The position numbers and the translations under genes were made by a program. 64,000 nt of DNA from Gamarada debralockiae (taxonomy: Eukaryota > Ascomycota > Leotiomycetes > Helotiales > Hyphodiscaceae). The notes under the pieces were generated by a model that saw only the letters and a program-made list of their open reading frames with translations, was not told the origin of the DNA and did no database searches. Shown here in pieces: positions 32,978 to 45,478 of this stretch. The stretch is taken from NCBI GenBank assembly GCA_002803225.1, contig NXFV01000371.1:81909-145908 (forward strand), in the 5' to 3' direction. Position 1 is the stretch's first letter. Each line of letters begins with the position of its first letter.

Positions 32978-34807
32978 CTACCGCCTCCATCCCACATTCC
33001 AGATTACGTGTGCAATATCTTTGGCCGTATTCACAGTATCGACTACCTTCCCAAAGAGTCCTTCTGATACCACATCGTCTTCGTCCTCCTCATAGGGCAT
33101 GAACATTCCAGATGGTGTTCTACGCATCCCGGATGGTTCTCCTGTGAGGCTTGATGTAGATCCGGATGTGTGGAGATTTTGGAATCGTTCTGGAGTGGCT
33201 CCCATGCTGTCCATTCGGTTAGCAAAAGAGTTTGGTGGCTGCCAATCCATATCTGCATCGTCATCATCCTCATCTGACCCCAGCAAAATTCTCGTTGATG
33301 GCTTTGACGGTCTCAACGTCTCCTGAGAGGGGGATGGTGACAACTTGCTGCCGTTCCAGAATCCATTGCTGTGCTTCATTGCTGTCTCCTGAGGTTCCGG
33401 GGTATCTGCTCTGTACTTTAACGTTGTCGATGGCAACATCGCAATCGTCTTGCTTTCACCACTGAAGCTCGCCCTTGGAGTCGTCCTTTTCTTGTGCAAC
33501 GGCGGTAGCTTTCGTTTCGAATTGCTCCTCTTCATCATGATCCCTCCATCGTCTGAATCACTATCAGAGTAGTCATGAATGGCGTACGCCTCGGGTTCTT
33601 CATCGTCACCCTTCATGTCCAACGCAATGCATTGTTCCACCTGCTCGTTGAAATGGATATGCTTCTTCTCGCCGGTCCCTGGAGACGCAACTCCTGATGA
33701 AGAAATCGAAGAAAGCATCATAGTGTTCTCTTGACTCACTCGCCTTGACGAAAATGGATAATGGACATAATCTGACGTAGCTCTCCTCATTCCCGGACGG
33801 GTCAATATTCCATTCTCTGATTGCTGTGCCTGAACTGCTGCTGCCGCTTGCTTGAGAAGTGAAGATGATGATAATGATCTCTGAAGCATTATTTCCGACA
33901 TACTTCGCTTCTTCAGAATTGGCTTCTTATTCAAGAATGAATTTGACTTCGATATCCGACTGCTGTTAGGAGATGTCGATGGCATTCGTAACGATTTGTC
34001 TGATCCGGTCTGGAGAGGTCCATATAACCAGGTCACATCACAGTCCTTGAGCCTAGTTAAATATTAGCAAAGGGTTCACAAACGCCCGACACGCCCGACA
34101 ATTGGTTGTGGCCAAGTACACCCATCCCGAACTTACCAATTCAAAGTTTCCGGGGAAATTGTCTTCAATTTGTTCTTTGACTTTGCCCATGTTCTCCATG
34201 ACGCATTCTCCAGTCTCGCACTGTTGGTGTATGCTTTTCGCTTGGACACGATGTGTTTCCACGAAGACCAAATATCTTCCTCCTTCCAATTGTGCGATAA
34301 GTAATCTACATGTCTCGATGGTTGGGTTCGTACTGCCGTGTCGTCCTGTGGATGCTCTATTGGATCCGGTGACTCAGGCCTCGAGACATTGGTCGAGGTG
34401 CTGTTAGAGGTTGGTGAAACTGTATAAGAATCACCCGTATGTGGGCTTGCCGGCGGTTCCAGGTCTTCGACTTGTCCGTAATATCCTACGTCGTCGTATG
34501 AGGGGAAAACGATCTGATCTTCGTCTTCTTGGTCTTCGCAATTCGCGTCGAGCGACAGGCTACTCGCAGGAGTCGAGGAGAACGAGGGAGCTGTAGAGTC
34601 GGCGTGTAAGGTTCTTGGAGAGGATTGTGTGGAAGAAGATGCGGAATTGCTGGGAGAGATTATCGTACCAAATCCAGTATTGCTCTTCGATCTTGATGGG
34701 GTTGTCGGATATGACGAATGTGTGACGAATTTTGGTTGTGAATGAGATCGACGCAATGAGCTCGACGAGAAGTAGCTGTTCTCCTCCGAGTTAAGCACTA
34801 CGGCCAT
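32978..34807 (-). CDS. Reg1-like protein phosphatase 1 regulator (DUF1752 / areA GATA-like domain)
   Basis: Two exons, 34807-34137 and 34052-32978, joined in phase 2 by an 84-base GT-AG intron, giving 581 residues. The start at 34807 gives MAVVLNSEENSYFSSSSLRR. The diagnostic block spans the intron: VDYLSHNWKEEDIWSSWKHI, NSARLENASWRTW, then SPETLNW joined to LKDCDVTWLYGPL. This is the conserved Reg1/Hex2 N-terminal domain. The second exon has a basic phosphatase-docking-like segment KKHIHFNEQVEQCIAL (an RVxF-type site), acidic and Ser-rich stretches, and the conserved end IAHVIWNVGWRR. In yeast Reg1 brings the PP1 catalytic subunit Glc7 to Snf1 for glucose repression; the same role is inferred here. 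Confidence 0.9.
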
Positions 34808-37800
34808 TCTGATTGTGACGATTGAGTTGTCGAGGGTGTTCGGCAGGGGCGTTGGTTTGGGGCCTTCTAGAACCAAGATTCGGGCCAAGGACTCGATATC
34901 TACTCTCTCCTCCTTCTCTAATCCGATGATATATCCCTTTCACTAATCTGCACTTTCCACACTCGCTCCCAGAGATCCCGTCGTGGTATTAACATCAAAT
35001 CAACTCGATGGTGGTTGGAATGCTTCGCGTTGAGTCGTGGAATGGGAAGCGGGACAAGGCGATTTCAATTTCAATGCCTTTCAAGTCTGTCGGTTAGACG
35101 CCGCGGGGTGATAGCCAGGGACAATTGTTTTCTGATGTAGAGGATGAAGAGAGAGGATGAAGAGAGAAGACGAATAGTAGCGGCAGAGATTTGTGAGGTG
35201 AAAAAGAAGGAGAGTTAGAGTACGGGTAGTGTAGTGTGGTGCGAAAGGTTTGGTCTCGACTGGCCAGTCGAAGCAGAGGTGGAGTCCTGTTGGGGCGACG
35301 AAAATCCCCAGATAATATGTGCAAAAAGAAGGCGACGCCGCTCCGCTAAACTCGTTTTGGCAGCATCACGGTGGGAAAGAAAACTCTGTAAAATAATCCA
35401 GCCCTTGGCGGAAGAACCCAGTTGAAAACAGAGCGAAGAGGCGACACGATTGTTTTTGGACGAGCCCTTTTCTCATTATTCTTACGTATTACAGCCTCGT
35501 TTAGCTGTCTGTTTATGTTTTCTATTCTTCGCATTGTGCGTTCGTTCATTCAATTACAGAGCATTGAGTCTCGAATAAGTAAAAATCTTGAAAGTGCGGA
35601 GAACAAAGCCAAGAGCCGACAGAAAGCCTGCGTGTGCTGCCGAAGCAAAGTCAAAACCCTTCTCTAAATCAGTGGGATTATTGCGTTTCTCCGGTCCTCA
35701 TTGTGATAGGCACGATGTGCCAACATGGCTCCCGCATATCATTGACACACAAATAGTTTTGGAGAGTATATTGCTTCCCATATACCATTTCACACTGCAA
35801 GACAGACGTTGGGGGACTCCACTCTTCGGTGTCCTGTACGATTGTGGATATACTCAAGGCCTCCTATGCAGCTCAGACTGCATCACTGCAGCTTCAATGT
35901 ACGCCCGCATGAAACTACCAATATCAGTCGAATAGCGCTTCACTGTTCGCATTGCCTCAAGGGATGCAGGCTGGGAGGATCAATTATTCTGGCCAGCGAA
36001 GCGACAGTCTTACACACCCCGACACTCACCGACAAAGTTGACTGGCCAGCCATGGCAAGCTTTGGCGACGAAAGCATCCACTTTAATTTGTTCTGGACTT
36101 CTGGGATCGCTGAGGCGTTGTCGATCCGAAGAGCCGAAAATGATCCCCCACTCTCGAGCCAAGCTCGCCAGTTCAGAAGTCCCTCGAAATCAGGGATGGC
36201 TGTGGGGGTCTTTAACAAAACTCGAAAAGGACTCCACAACCACCCACCTACGACCCTTTGATTGCACGGACTACTCTTTCCGATTCTTCCGATTTCTTGG
36301 TCCAAACTTTGTTTTGGACAATGTACAACAAGTACCTGTCGCGCGTTAGCCTCACAAAACGCGAGATATTTCACGAGGCGACCATTCCATTCCAGGGTTT
36401 AAAGTCCTCCACATCTCCCTCGTACCGCATGAATACGGAACGCTCGAGTCTTGAGTCTGCTCAAGTACTTATACAAGTGCTGAACGATCATACATAGCGA
36501 CAAGTCTCGAAGCATATCTAAGGTTCTGACGACAAAAAGACTCCTTCCTAACTAGCGAATGGTTCGAAACAAACCTATGGCTGAACCCTGAATTCGCAAA
36601 GTCACTTGCATAGCAGCTTGGAAAGATTGAAAGTGTCAACAACAAGTCGCGTCGTCCTTATGTACTGTAAAAAGGGTTCTCCATGACAAGCCATTACGTC
36701 GCACTAACGGCATGATAGTAAGGCTGTCATTATTTCACTAGGATCGACGTTCTCAGGAGCACTATCTATTAAATTCATCATCTCTCCTTTGAAAGAGGCT
36801 TTTATATATTGTCCCGGGATTGGCCCTTCTCTCTTCTGGCCAGAGCATAGTAAAAGTCCAATCTTGAAAGCCCCCGGAACTGCGCATTTTATAGGCCTCC
36901 TGTTTTCTAGAGAACCTCTAGGAAACCTAGGCACGGCGCTTCTTCCGGCAGCCTTTTGAGCTACGCAGTAGTACTGAGTAAGGCCGAAAAAAGTAATCGA
37001 CAGGACTTATCGCGGTACGAGAGATCTAAAATACCTTTATAGTCTGGGGGGGGGGGACATTGTCTGGTCGAGAAACCCTAATCAAATCGCGTACTATATT
37101 TGCATCATAAGTACCTGTTTGGAAATCTGTTTGTCGACCAGACGTGGCAAAAAAAGCGGAACTGTTTAAGATACCAGATGACGTGGAGAATTACCAGTCC
37201 TCATATTCAGGAGCAAGCGCTGAGCTACATCTTTCCCCCTCTTCATACTTATTTTTGCTCCAGCCACATCATATACAACATCATTTCTTCAAGGCTACCA
37301 TTCTGGCGGAGGGCGGCCAAGAGCCTCGCATTTGGCGGCTACTTGGAACGTTCGTAGCAAACCAGGGGACACGAACCCATGTCTTGAAACTTTGGTAGGG
37401 TGTACCAAAACTGCATGAAATCCATTGAATCAACATTTGAGAAGGCCATCTAGGCCATCTTCTTTCAATTACTACCTATCAGCTCGAACATTGAAGATCT
37501 CCACTCTCGAATTGCTTGGTTGCGCTGTCTGCGTTATTTTCCAAGCTAAGGGCACTTGCCAGCTTCTGGTCCCGCATTTTGAGGCGGGATGTGGAGATTA
37601 GGAGACCCAGATGCTCCATTGTTTTCTTAGGGTAACAAAATACCTGGCAGGACTTGTATTGTACTTGTAAAAGTACGTCAGATCTCGAGATCTTTGACAT
37701 TCCATTACATGCTCTGATGCAATTTGTCAATTCCCTCCCTGGAGGGAAACGCGACCCACCCAGCCGTCGAGAACGCAATAGTCGGAGTAAAGGGTTAAAT

Positions 37801-40800
37801 CACTCCTGCACTAACGTCTCCATATGTGCATATCTCGCTGGCAGGGAATTGATTGCAGGCATTCAACGGACGGCTAAAAGTGGATACGCTGTGAAGATGT
37901 TGCACAGCTTGGGAAATTTCTAACGCGGGCGCCAGTGAAGGTTGCTGTAGGATTCTTGATAAGATCCACAATTATCAAGGGAAACTGTGGATATATGTGA
38001 CTTCTCAGCCGCCAACAACACCAATAGTGTTTCAATCTTATCGAGGACCAGGCATAAATTTCTCGTTCCATCTCAGCTAGATCCACTGTGGAGTTCACCC
38101 TAACATCCCGTGTCCACGACTCCGCGAGTTCCCGTATCATCAACTGCGTGTGTAGGTTGTTGGATACGAGACGAGTGTGGCGGTTACGCCAAATTCTCCA
38201 TCCCCTTGAAGGGATGGCTAACGAAAGGTTCAAATCTTGGATCTTTCCCGTAAGCCTTGAACAAAACATCGAGACCAGAGAGGCCTCCTTCGCTTCTGGG
38301 ATTATGCCAAGGACTTCATCTAAGCGAGAACTGATAATGCTTGTCCATGAGAGATATCATAGGCCTACCCATATTCGAGAAACCAAGTTCCCGATTCAAA
38401 ACATGGTATTTTGTACTTCTCGATAGGAGTGTGGCTGATAACGATAGGTATTTTACCCCGCCACGATCAATAGGCACTGGGATTGTGGCCCCCTAGAAAG
38501 TGAGCTATCAGAAAGAGGGTGTCTTCTCTTTTCTCGAGAAACCTGCCTCTTGCAGCGGCAGCAGAGTAGGAAGTGATCGGGTCACTGGCAGGCTTTTGAG
38601 AATTTCTTGGCGGCGAGCAGGGCCATCGAACTATGCATCAACCAATTAGACAGACGACGTGGCCACAACTCACAAAAAGCGTCAAAGATATTTCAACCAG
38701 CCATTTCTTCACACAATCAGTGGATTAGAGCACGCATAGATAGCTTCATGCGGTGTTCCTTCACCCACGTTATTCGAAATGAACGTTAGAGCTGTTATCG
38801 CCAAGGCTGCTCCCGTCTGACAGTCAGAGCGGGGCTTCCCTCTCTAATAATACGATTCGAGCTTCACATAAAACAAAGACAGAACCTATCAGCCTATCGC
38901 ACATCGTCCTTATCTCTACGGATTTCGAAGAATCTACAGCCTTTCCTGTCGGCCAATGTACGGGTAAAATCGTACCAGCTTGCCAGCCCTCAACGGTCGC
39001 CATACCATCTTCGCAAGTCTTCCATCCCACTCTAACGGGACGATTCGGCAATCCTCCCTTACCAAATAAAGTGATCCCAGTGCCAAGCTGCGAAAGGTGC
39101 AAGAGCTGCCGATTCGAACGCCATCTCGTGTTTCTATACCCGGCAAACGGTCGATGAAACGTCCCTACTGCCACATGGGCCTTAGACTGACACCAATTCT
39201 TTCATCCCATTCAATATTACCCGATTTGGCACATCCGAACCGAAGATCGCGACCGCACATCGACAATTAAGCTCGAGACTTTCAGATCTCGCGGTACTTG
39301 ACCAATTGCTAGCCTCTCCACCAGATTGGAAGTACTTGGTACAAAACCACTTCGCGCTCCGTGCAACGGCTGTAACCGGAAGCAAACGCTATCTCTTGCC
39401 CCACTCTTCATCGCCTCTTTTGTGGATATCTATTTCCTGAATCTGCATCTTGCGTCTGCAGACTCATTCACCAGCACCTTCGCTGTACTAACTCAAAAAG
39501 TCTCAGCACTCGATTATTTCGCAGCTTCCAACCCCTCTTTCGACTGAGAGAAATCGATTCAGCAAGATTATCAGCAGGCTAAGCCGGATCGGCACATCCG
39601 GTAACCAGGCTCATACCCTGCGCCAAAGCCCCTCCCCTTTAGCCCCCGGGAAGCGAGATATGACAGGTCGGATGTGGGCCTTATCAATTGAGATTGAAGC
39701 GACGACATGCATTTGGAGGGGTCGTTAGCTATCCCCAGCCCCTAAACAGGTTTTCTATCTATCCAAGACTCGATGACTGATGTCTTGCATAGAGCCTCGA
39801 ACGAAATCATCCCAGAGGCGCGCTTGGCATCACTTTATCCGGGAATTTGTTGGTGGGATCGATCTCCTGAAGCGATCATTAATGAGCCGAGTCCGATAGC
39901 TGTTCGGCAGGCTTCAAACCGATCTCCACAGTGCTGGCCTGAGCTCTTCTCGTGTAACAAGCCACGACTCGTGTTTCCGTATGCGCCTCTCTCTTTCTGT
40001 CAAAACCGTTACGTTTGACACATGCTTTTCATTCTCCTCTGAGATCATTTCAAGCACTCCTATCAAGGATTTCTGCACGATGTTATCTGTTTGGCTATAA
40101 ATCCCCGTTCCACCCCTCGATCTCCAATTGGGTTGGTTCGGCATATCATTTGTTGAGAGAGAAATCGGCACTATTCCAAAGTGTGGAGGTGCCATTGGGA
40201 CCTCCTCGAGGAACTTTTTCTGCAGTGATAACTGTGATTCTCCTTGCCGCATCTTGGCCGTGCATCTCCAGCATCAAACACGGGACGGCCATGAGGGTGA
40301 TAGCCCTGCCGAAGAAGTGACGTACAATTCTAGCGATTATTTAATCGGATGAGCCATGTGAAAGTGCAGCCTTGTTGAAATTGGAGGCGAATATGCCGCA
40401 TAAAGCATGCAGGTAAGACGCCATCGTCACCTTTGTGGAAAGTGATAAGAGCGGGCTTCATCTTGCTATTTCTTTCAAGCGCTTCTTCAATTGAGCGGGA
40501 TTTGCCTTCAGAGCTCTGAAAGAGTCGGCCGCCAATGGATTCTCCCTGCTTGGTAGTTCTGGCCCTTGGTCGGCCGCCAGCCGTGCGAAGTGGAAGTCTT
40601 GTCGGGCCCCGCACCGATTCCCCGTCTGGGAAGGCGTTGGGGAAGCTATGAATAAGCGGAAGACTTCTCACTGATCTCTCAGATCTTGCCCTCTCGGCCC
40701 TCGTTCAGCTTCCATCGAGAAGCATCACGTGAAGAGTCAAGTCCCGGCGGGGTACAATCTCAAAGTGCTTGAACTCGTTTTAGTTGGAATAATTGATAAG

Positions 40801-41908
40801 ACACCATCTGATGCTTATTCAAATCCTTTGTCACATCGATGTAAAATGATTTTCACGGGGATTTTGGGAGCTTGCATCGACTTTTACTCCAAACCAACCG
40901 ACTTGGCCAGTGCCCCCAGCGTCACGGTCGACAATTAGGCTCACTTGCGTCTACCTTGCAAATGGTTTGGGCGACATATCCATCTGGGTTGGGCCCATGA
41001 TGACAACAAAGCAAATTACAATAATATATGAGTCAACAACGGTATGTTGGTCGACGAAATGCACTCTTAATCTTTGACTTGGCATGGAGGCGCGAGGTTT
41101 CGATTTCACCAAGGAAGTCTGCGAGCCTACCCCATACCTGCAAGACGTGGCATGAATGCATGTCAGCAGGATGGAGAGAAGAATGCATAACGGACGTTAC
41201 GATGTACTTTTCGAAGGGGGTGCTCGAAGCATTTGAACTGAGCGCGGGGCGGCTGGGTTGGTGGGATGATATAAACTTGCGAGCGAGATGCTATCATTAC
41301 TGAGTAGAAGTCCTGAAAGATTTGGTATTCCGCTTCGTTTCTTACAGATCGTGAAATAACCCCTCGCCCCCCAATTCTGACAGGCTTTTCCATCTTCGCG
41401 TTTCCTTGCCTTCGCGTTGTCAGGGGCTCGCTTAATGTGCATACTACCAACATGCACCGAAACTTTACCCCTTCTTGACTTGGAGGAAACCAGTCAAAGA
41501 AATGTGCAATCATTAGACCTCAAGATCTCTCAAGTTTGCCTCTGACATATGCCCACCCTTTACGCTGTCAAGGAACTCGCTTAAAGTGCAGCACCCAACG
41601 AAACTACTGAGAAGGTTGACCAGCAGGGACAAGTCAGAGGAACGTCTAGATAGAAGATGTGCAAGGAAGGATTTCTGTCAATACAATTGGTTCAAGAGTA
41701 CACTCAAATGGCAAAGAACGACTCTCTCGGGTCCATTCCCCCTCCATAACTTGCTCCAGCACATCCAATGCACTGGCCAGTGAGAGCACACCAAGGGTGC
41801 GAAAAATATGCCTCATGCTCAGCCTCGCAACACGTCAACTTCAACGACCGTCCTTCAGCATCACCTATTCTTCCCAGATACATCGCCTATTTCAAACACT
41901 ATATTCAA
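34808..41908. other. Gene-poor region of about 7 kb
   Basis: The first 400-600 bases are the promoter/leader of the Reg1-like gene. Beyond that, no frame on either strand shows a recognisable domain. A frame near 35600-35667 ends in KSRQKACVCCRS, faintly like a Zn2Cys6 start but without the rest. A homopolymer G run of nine lies near 37050. No transposon ends, tRNA or clear repeats were found. Confidence 0.4.
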
Positions 41909-42188
41909 ATCCCCATCACATTCGGTAACGTAGGCAACATTATCTCCGTTTGCATCATCGTGAAAGACCTCGTCGACGCTCTCGACAAGAGCCGCGGCTC
42001 CTCAGCTAAATGCCATGCAATTATCCGCGAATTATGGAGTCTCGATAGAGCTCTGCTTCAAGTTGCAATGCTTTCCAAAACCTGCGAGGATTGTCTCGAA
42101 TTGAATGCGCTACGCGTGACGGCCTTGCAAGCTGTGGAAAACTGCCGGCTATCACTGAATGATTTCATGGAGAAGATCCGCAAGTATG

Positions 42189-42210
42189 AGAGAAGCTTGA
42201 GAGAAGCTTG
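42189..42210 (+). repeat. 11-bp perfect tandem duplication
   Basis: AGAGAAGCTTG occurs twice in a row inside the pseudogene. Taking out one copy restores the frame (KYERSL followed by REEGSGSFV), so the duplication is a causal frameshift. Confidence 0.85.
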
Positions 42211-42474
42211 AGAGAGGAAGGGAGTGGCAGTTTTGTGAGAGGTTCCGCGCGGAAGATTCAGTGGCAGATTTTGAAGAAGGATGAGTTGGCGAAGTTCAGG
42301 ATCGAGGCCATTGCGCATTGCCAGTCGATCAATACGTTGATTGTGATTGCGCAAGTGTGAGTATCCAAACAATGGCCATCGTCCAAAATGAACTCACTAA
42401 GTGCCTGCGCATAGAAATCTCCTCCGAATGAACGAAAAAAAAGCTCAACGAAAGGCTGGATAAGGAAGAAGATA

Positions 42475-42654
42475 CAGTAAAACCTGGTTATAACAAACAC
42501 GAAAAATCTGTATGGGCGAGGGCCCAAAAATTCGTTATATCCAGAGATCGTTATATAGAATCCCTGTCTTCATACAAATTATCCCTGTAAAGGTTTTCGT
42601 CTCGTACGTTATATCCAGGGATTTGTTAGCGTTCGTTATAGGCAGGTTTTACTG
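42475..42654. mobile_element. 180-bp MITE with TA target duplication, inside an exon
   Basis: Inverted ends begin CAGTAAAACCTG on both sides and continue with GTTATAACAAAC against CCTATAACGAAC. TA flanks at 42473-42474 and 42655-42656. The ends resemble pogo-like transposons. The inside repeats the phrase CGTTATATCCAG in both halves and has no coding capacity. Confidence 0.9.
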
Positions 42655-43250
42655 TAGAAGCAGTAATGTGGCTGAGAGACAAAGCACGGCTCTGTTAGAA
42701 ATCAGACAGCTAGCGAGGGAAAACAACAGACTTGCTAGGATTGGCAATCGGGCTTCGGAACACATATACGGCGCTCTTCGGCTGGAATGGCTCAGAGGAC
42801 CGGGCTCTGAGCTCAAAAGTTTCATGAAGAAGACTTACTCGATGAATGTTGCGATTTACAGAGCAGTTGTCTCGATCCAGGCACTCCTGCCAAGCCACCT
42901 TGAGAGGCTATTAACTGAGGAGATTTTCATCCCCGAGGACGCTATTGGAAGACTATCTCCCGTCCACTTGCAATTTATCTGTTCGTGGGAGGCTTTTGAG
43001 GACGTTCTTGAACATCGCTTCCGCGGCCATCAGGGTCACAGAAAAGTCTTTGCAAGGGTATGGATTCTCCAGGAGGCGACCTTTCATCGAGATATCAGCC
43101 GTGCGACTCCCTGGAATTCTACTTTCTTGCCTGGCCAAAGAATTGGCGTAGACTTGATCTTCCAAGAACAGGATATGAGGGGTCTGAGAATACGAGCTGC
43201 CCCAAATGTAAAGCACCGTCGGATGGTCCGTTAGACTGCAGTATTCAGTG

Positions 43251-44159
43251 GTAAGTGACATCGCATACTTGCTGGCTATCAACACTAAAATGCGCAGTAC
43301 AAAATATGGCATGCATTACCACAGGATTACGGAATTGACAGATAAATATGACGATGCAACAGAGGTAAACTCTCTTTTTGGAGGGTCCAGCGATACTGAT
43401 TCTCCCTCTGTTATCTTTACGAATCCGAAGACAACTTGAAAGTAGTGCACGACGTCAAGCCCCCTAATTCCGATTCTCAAACGAAGAAACGGAATATTGA
43501 AATCGCAGATCTTGGAGAAGACAACATTACTTCTTTTAAGCGTGTTCGAGTTATTACCAAAAGATAGCAAAGAGGTGTGAGGCAGCAATCGAGCCCATAA
43601 GCATTAACGGCAAGGATTGTACTCGAGCTGAAGGCGGAAAAGGCTTTATGAGAGCGAACGAGAGGATAAGACATGAAACAGTTCACGACTCGCCAGGCTA
43701 TGCATGCCCTTTCTGTCAAAATAAGTATTCAAGGCTTCATAATCTTCAAGGGTAAGTGGCGCAATAGCCATGAGCACTAGTAGATTTCACCGTATTAACG
43801 GAATAGGCACGTAACTGAACATGTAGTTGAAGATAAAGACGGTCCACGATTGAGAGAGGTGCTTGCTCTCAGGACAATAATCAGAACTCCACGACGACGG
43901 TGGCGTGGTGGTGAAAAATTTACGCACCAAGTATTTTGAGTGGTGAGCTTCGACGCCCAAACAAATAATATCATCTCAACCCACTAAGGCGCGGACCTTT
44001 TAGATGCCACAGATTAATTGATCCCCACATGGTTGTGAACGCTTGAGGCACAGCATCAACATAAGCGCCCGTCCTTGATGTGGAAATTCCTGAATTCTTA
44101 CGCTAATGTGTCTACCTGCAACCTATGCTCAAAATGTACCAAGCACACCCCATCCTCTA
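43251..44159 (+). other. Remnant exons with one C2H2-like motif, otherwise intergenic
   Basis: After the pseudogene there is a plausible splice acceptor near 43297 with TKYGMHYHRITELTD following. At 43690-43830, split by an intron-like GTAAGT, reads YACPFCQNKYSRLHNLQG then HVTEH, a C2H2 zinc-finger pattern. These may be the far exons of the same dead gene or of a neighbour. Frames are broken. Confidence 0.4.
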
Positions 44160-45478
44160 TCAGATGGTAGCCTTCTTATCAAGCTCTTCGGCCAGCTCAT
44201 CAACATCCTTGTCTTGCTTTTGCGCAACCGGTTCTTCCTGAGCTTCCTCAGCCTCCTCAAGTAATTTCTCGCGAAGCTCTTCAGCTTCCTCTTCCTCTTC
44301 TTCTTCCTCGTCCTCCTCCTCGCTCTCTTCCTCGAGATCACTCAAGCTATCAAGACCCCAATCATCCTCCAAGACAACATCCCCAGCCAATTTCTCCTTT
44401 CGCGCCTCTAATAGCTCTCGCAATATCATCAACGACTGATCTTCTTCCGAGAACTTATTGCCATTCAGCTCAATCTTCTTCAAAGCCGGCAGCGCTTCCT
44501 TCGCCGCCTTCGCAAATCCCTGCAATCCCTTAGCAGTGATATCGTTGTACTGCAATCTCAAAATCTCCAACTTCTTGTTTCCTCCCTTCCCGAGCGCCGC
44601 TGCAACAGTAACAGCTCCTTTAGCACTCAACAATGAATCTCCCACACCCAATTCCTGAATCTCCGTCCAGCCCGGCACAACCGCAGCCAAAGCCTTAGAA
44701 CCCATCAACGTAAACGTATTATCTTGCAAATCCAACACCCTAATCCCCTTCGCATGTCTCAAGCCATCCGTAAGCAAATGCGAGATACCTTCTTGTCGAA
44801 TACCATTCTGCACCATCTTGATTTCCTTGAGGCCAGTGTGTAAGCTGTAAGCTTTTGCCCAAGCCGTCATACTGCCATTCTCTAAGCGATTGCGTCCACA
44901 GATGACGGTCTCGAGGTTCGGGACTTCCTTGCCTGCTTTTCGCGCTTCTTCTTTCTTGGCGTGCAGGACGGAGAGAGCGTCGGCGATTAAAATTCCGGCA
45001 TGGGGACCGAGGCCGTTATTGTTTAGAATTAGGTGTTGGAGGGGGACGTGGGAGGAGAGGAAGGCTACGAGGGGTGCTTGAGTGTTGAGACCGAAGGCAT
45101 TGTCGTTAAGGTTGATAGTGTGGAGTTTTGGAAGGGTGAGAAGCGCGGTGAGGAGTGAGGAGAGCGCTTGGGGAATTTCGTTCAGTAGACGGCCTGTAAA
45201 TATATCTGCAAGATTGGCAATCTAAATAGATGTCAGTAGATTGGCGGTGAAGAGGAACTTGAGCACAACAGAAGTAGGCTTACCTGCAGAGTCTTTTTCG
45301 TTTCCAGAACCTCTCCTAGCACTTTGCAAGCTTCCACTCCCAGTGTATTTCCCAGAAGTCTGACCTCCTCGACATCTTCCATTTCCCGCAGAGGTTTGAT
45401 ATGAGCTTCCACATCAGCCGCAGTATCCAGCTTCAGGCCCTTGCCCTCCAACGAAAAGATCTTGTTTTTCGCAGCCAT
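44160..45478 (-). CDS. RNA1: Ran GTPase-activating protein (RanGAP, Rna1)
   Basis: Two exons, 45478-45284 and 45221-44160, phase 0, 418 residues. The start gives MAAKNKIFSLEGKGLKL. The chain is built of leucine-rich repeats of the RanGAP type (EVRLLGNTLG, then LHTINLNDNAFG, HLILNNNGLG, ETVICGRNRLENGS, LKEIKMVQNGIRQEG, RVLDLQDNTF, LEILRLQYNDIT, KKIELNGNKF), followed by the family's long acidic tail. RanGAP switches Ran-GTP to Ran-GDP in the cytoplasm and so drives nuclear transport. The arginine finger-bearing repeat region is complete. Length matches yeast and fission-yeast Rna1. It should be essential and functional. Confidence 0.96.

Larger units (their letters stand above)
41909..43250 (+). 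pseudogene. Conserved fungal protein with coiled coil and ubiquitin-like-type C-terminal domain, killed by a MITE and indels
   Basis: The reading begins at 41909 with IPITFGNVGNIISVCIIVKD, where relatives start with Met; the codon is ATC. The first exon continues with long helices to about 42355, then an intron (donor GTGAGT) leads to NLLRMNEKKLNERLDKEED. At 42474 a MITE interrupts; after it the same frame continues RSSNVAERQSTALLEIRQLA, then LLPSHLERLL, PEDAIGRLSPVHLQFICSWE, FRGHQGHRKV and FLPGQRIGVDLIFQEQ, and a CPKCKA segment in a shifted frame. The family is fungal and uncharacterised. Lesions: lost start, an 11-bp tandem duplication (42189-42210), an extra A in an eight-A run (42435-42442), the MITE, and a shift near 43180. 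Confidence 0.8.

Noticed and set aside
35590..35667. Possible Zn2Cys6 DNA-binding start (KSRQKACVCCRS)
   Set aside because: Only the first Cys pair fits; the spacing of the remaining cysteines is absent and the frame stops at once.
38225..38240. GGTTCAAATCT resembling a tRNA B box
   Set aside because: No matching A box, acceptor stem or anticodon arm upstream.
34808..41908. Numerous 60-110 codon open frames in a 7-kb stretch
   Set aside because: None shows a domain, splice structure or a consistent direction; several overlap on both strands, as random frames do.
44129..44341. Lys/Arg-rich frame on the minus strand near the RanGAP end
   Set aside because: It is the shifted reading of the acidic GAA/GAG-rich tail of RanGAP.
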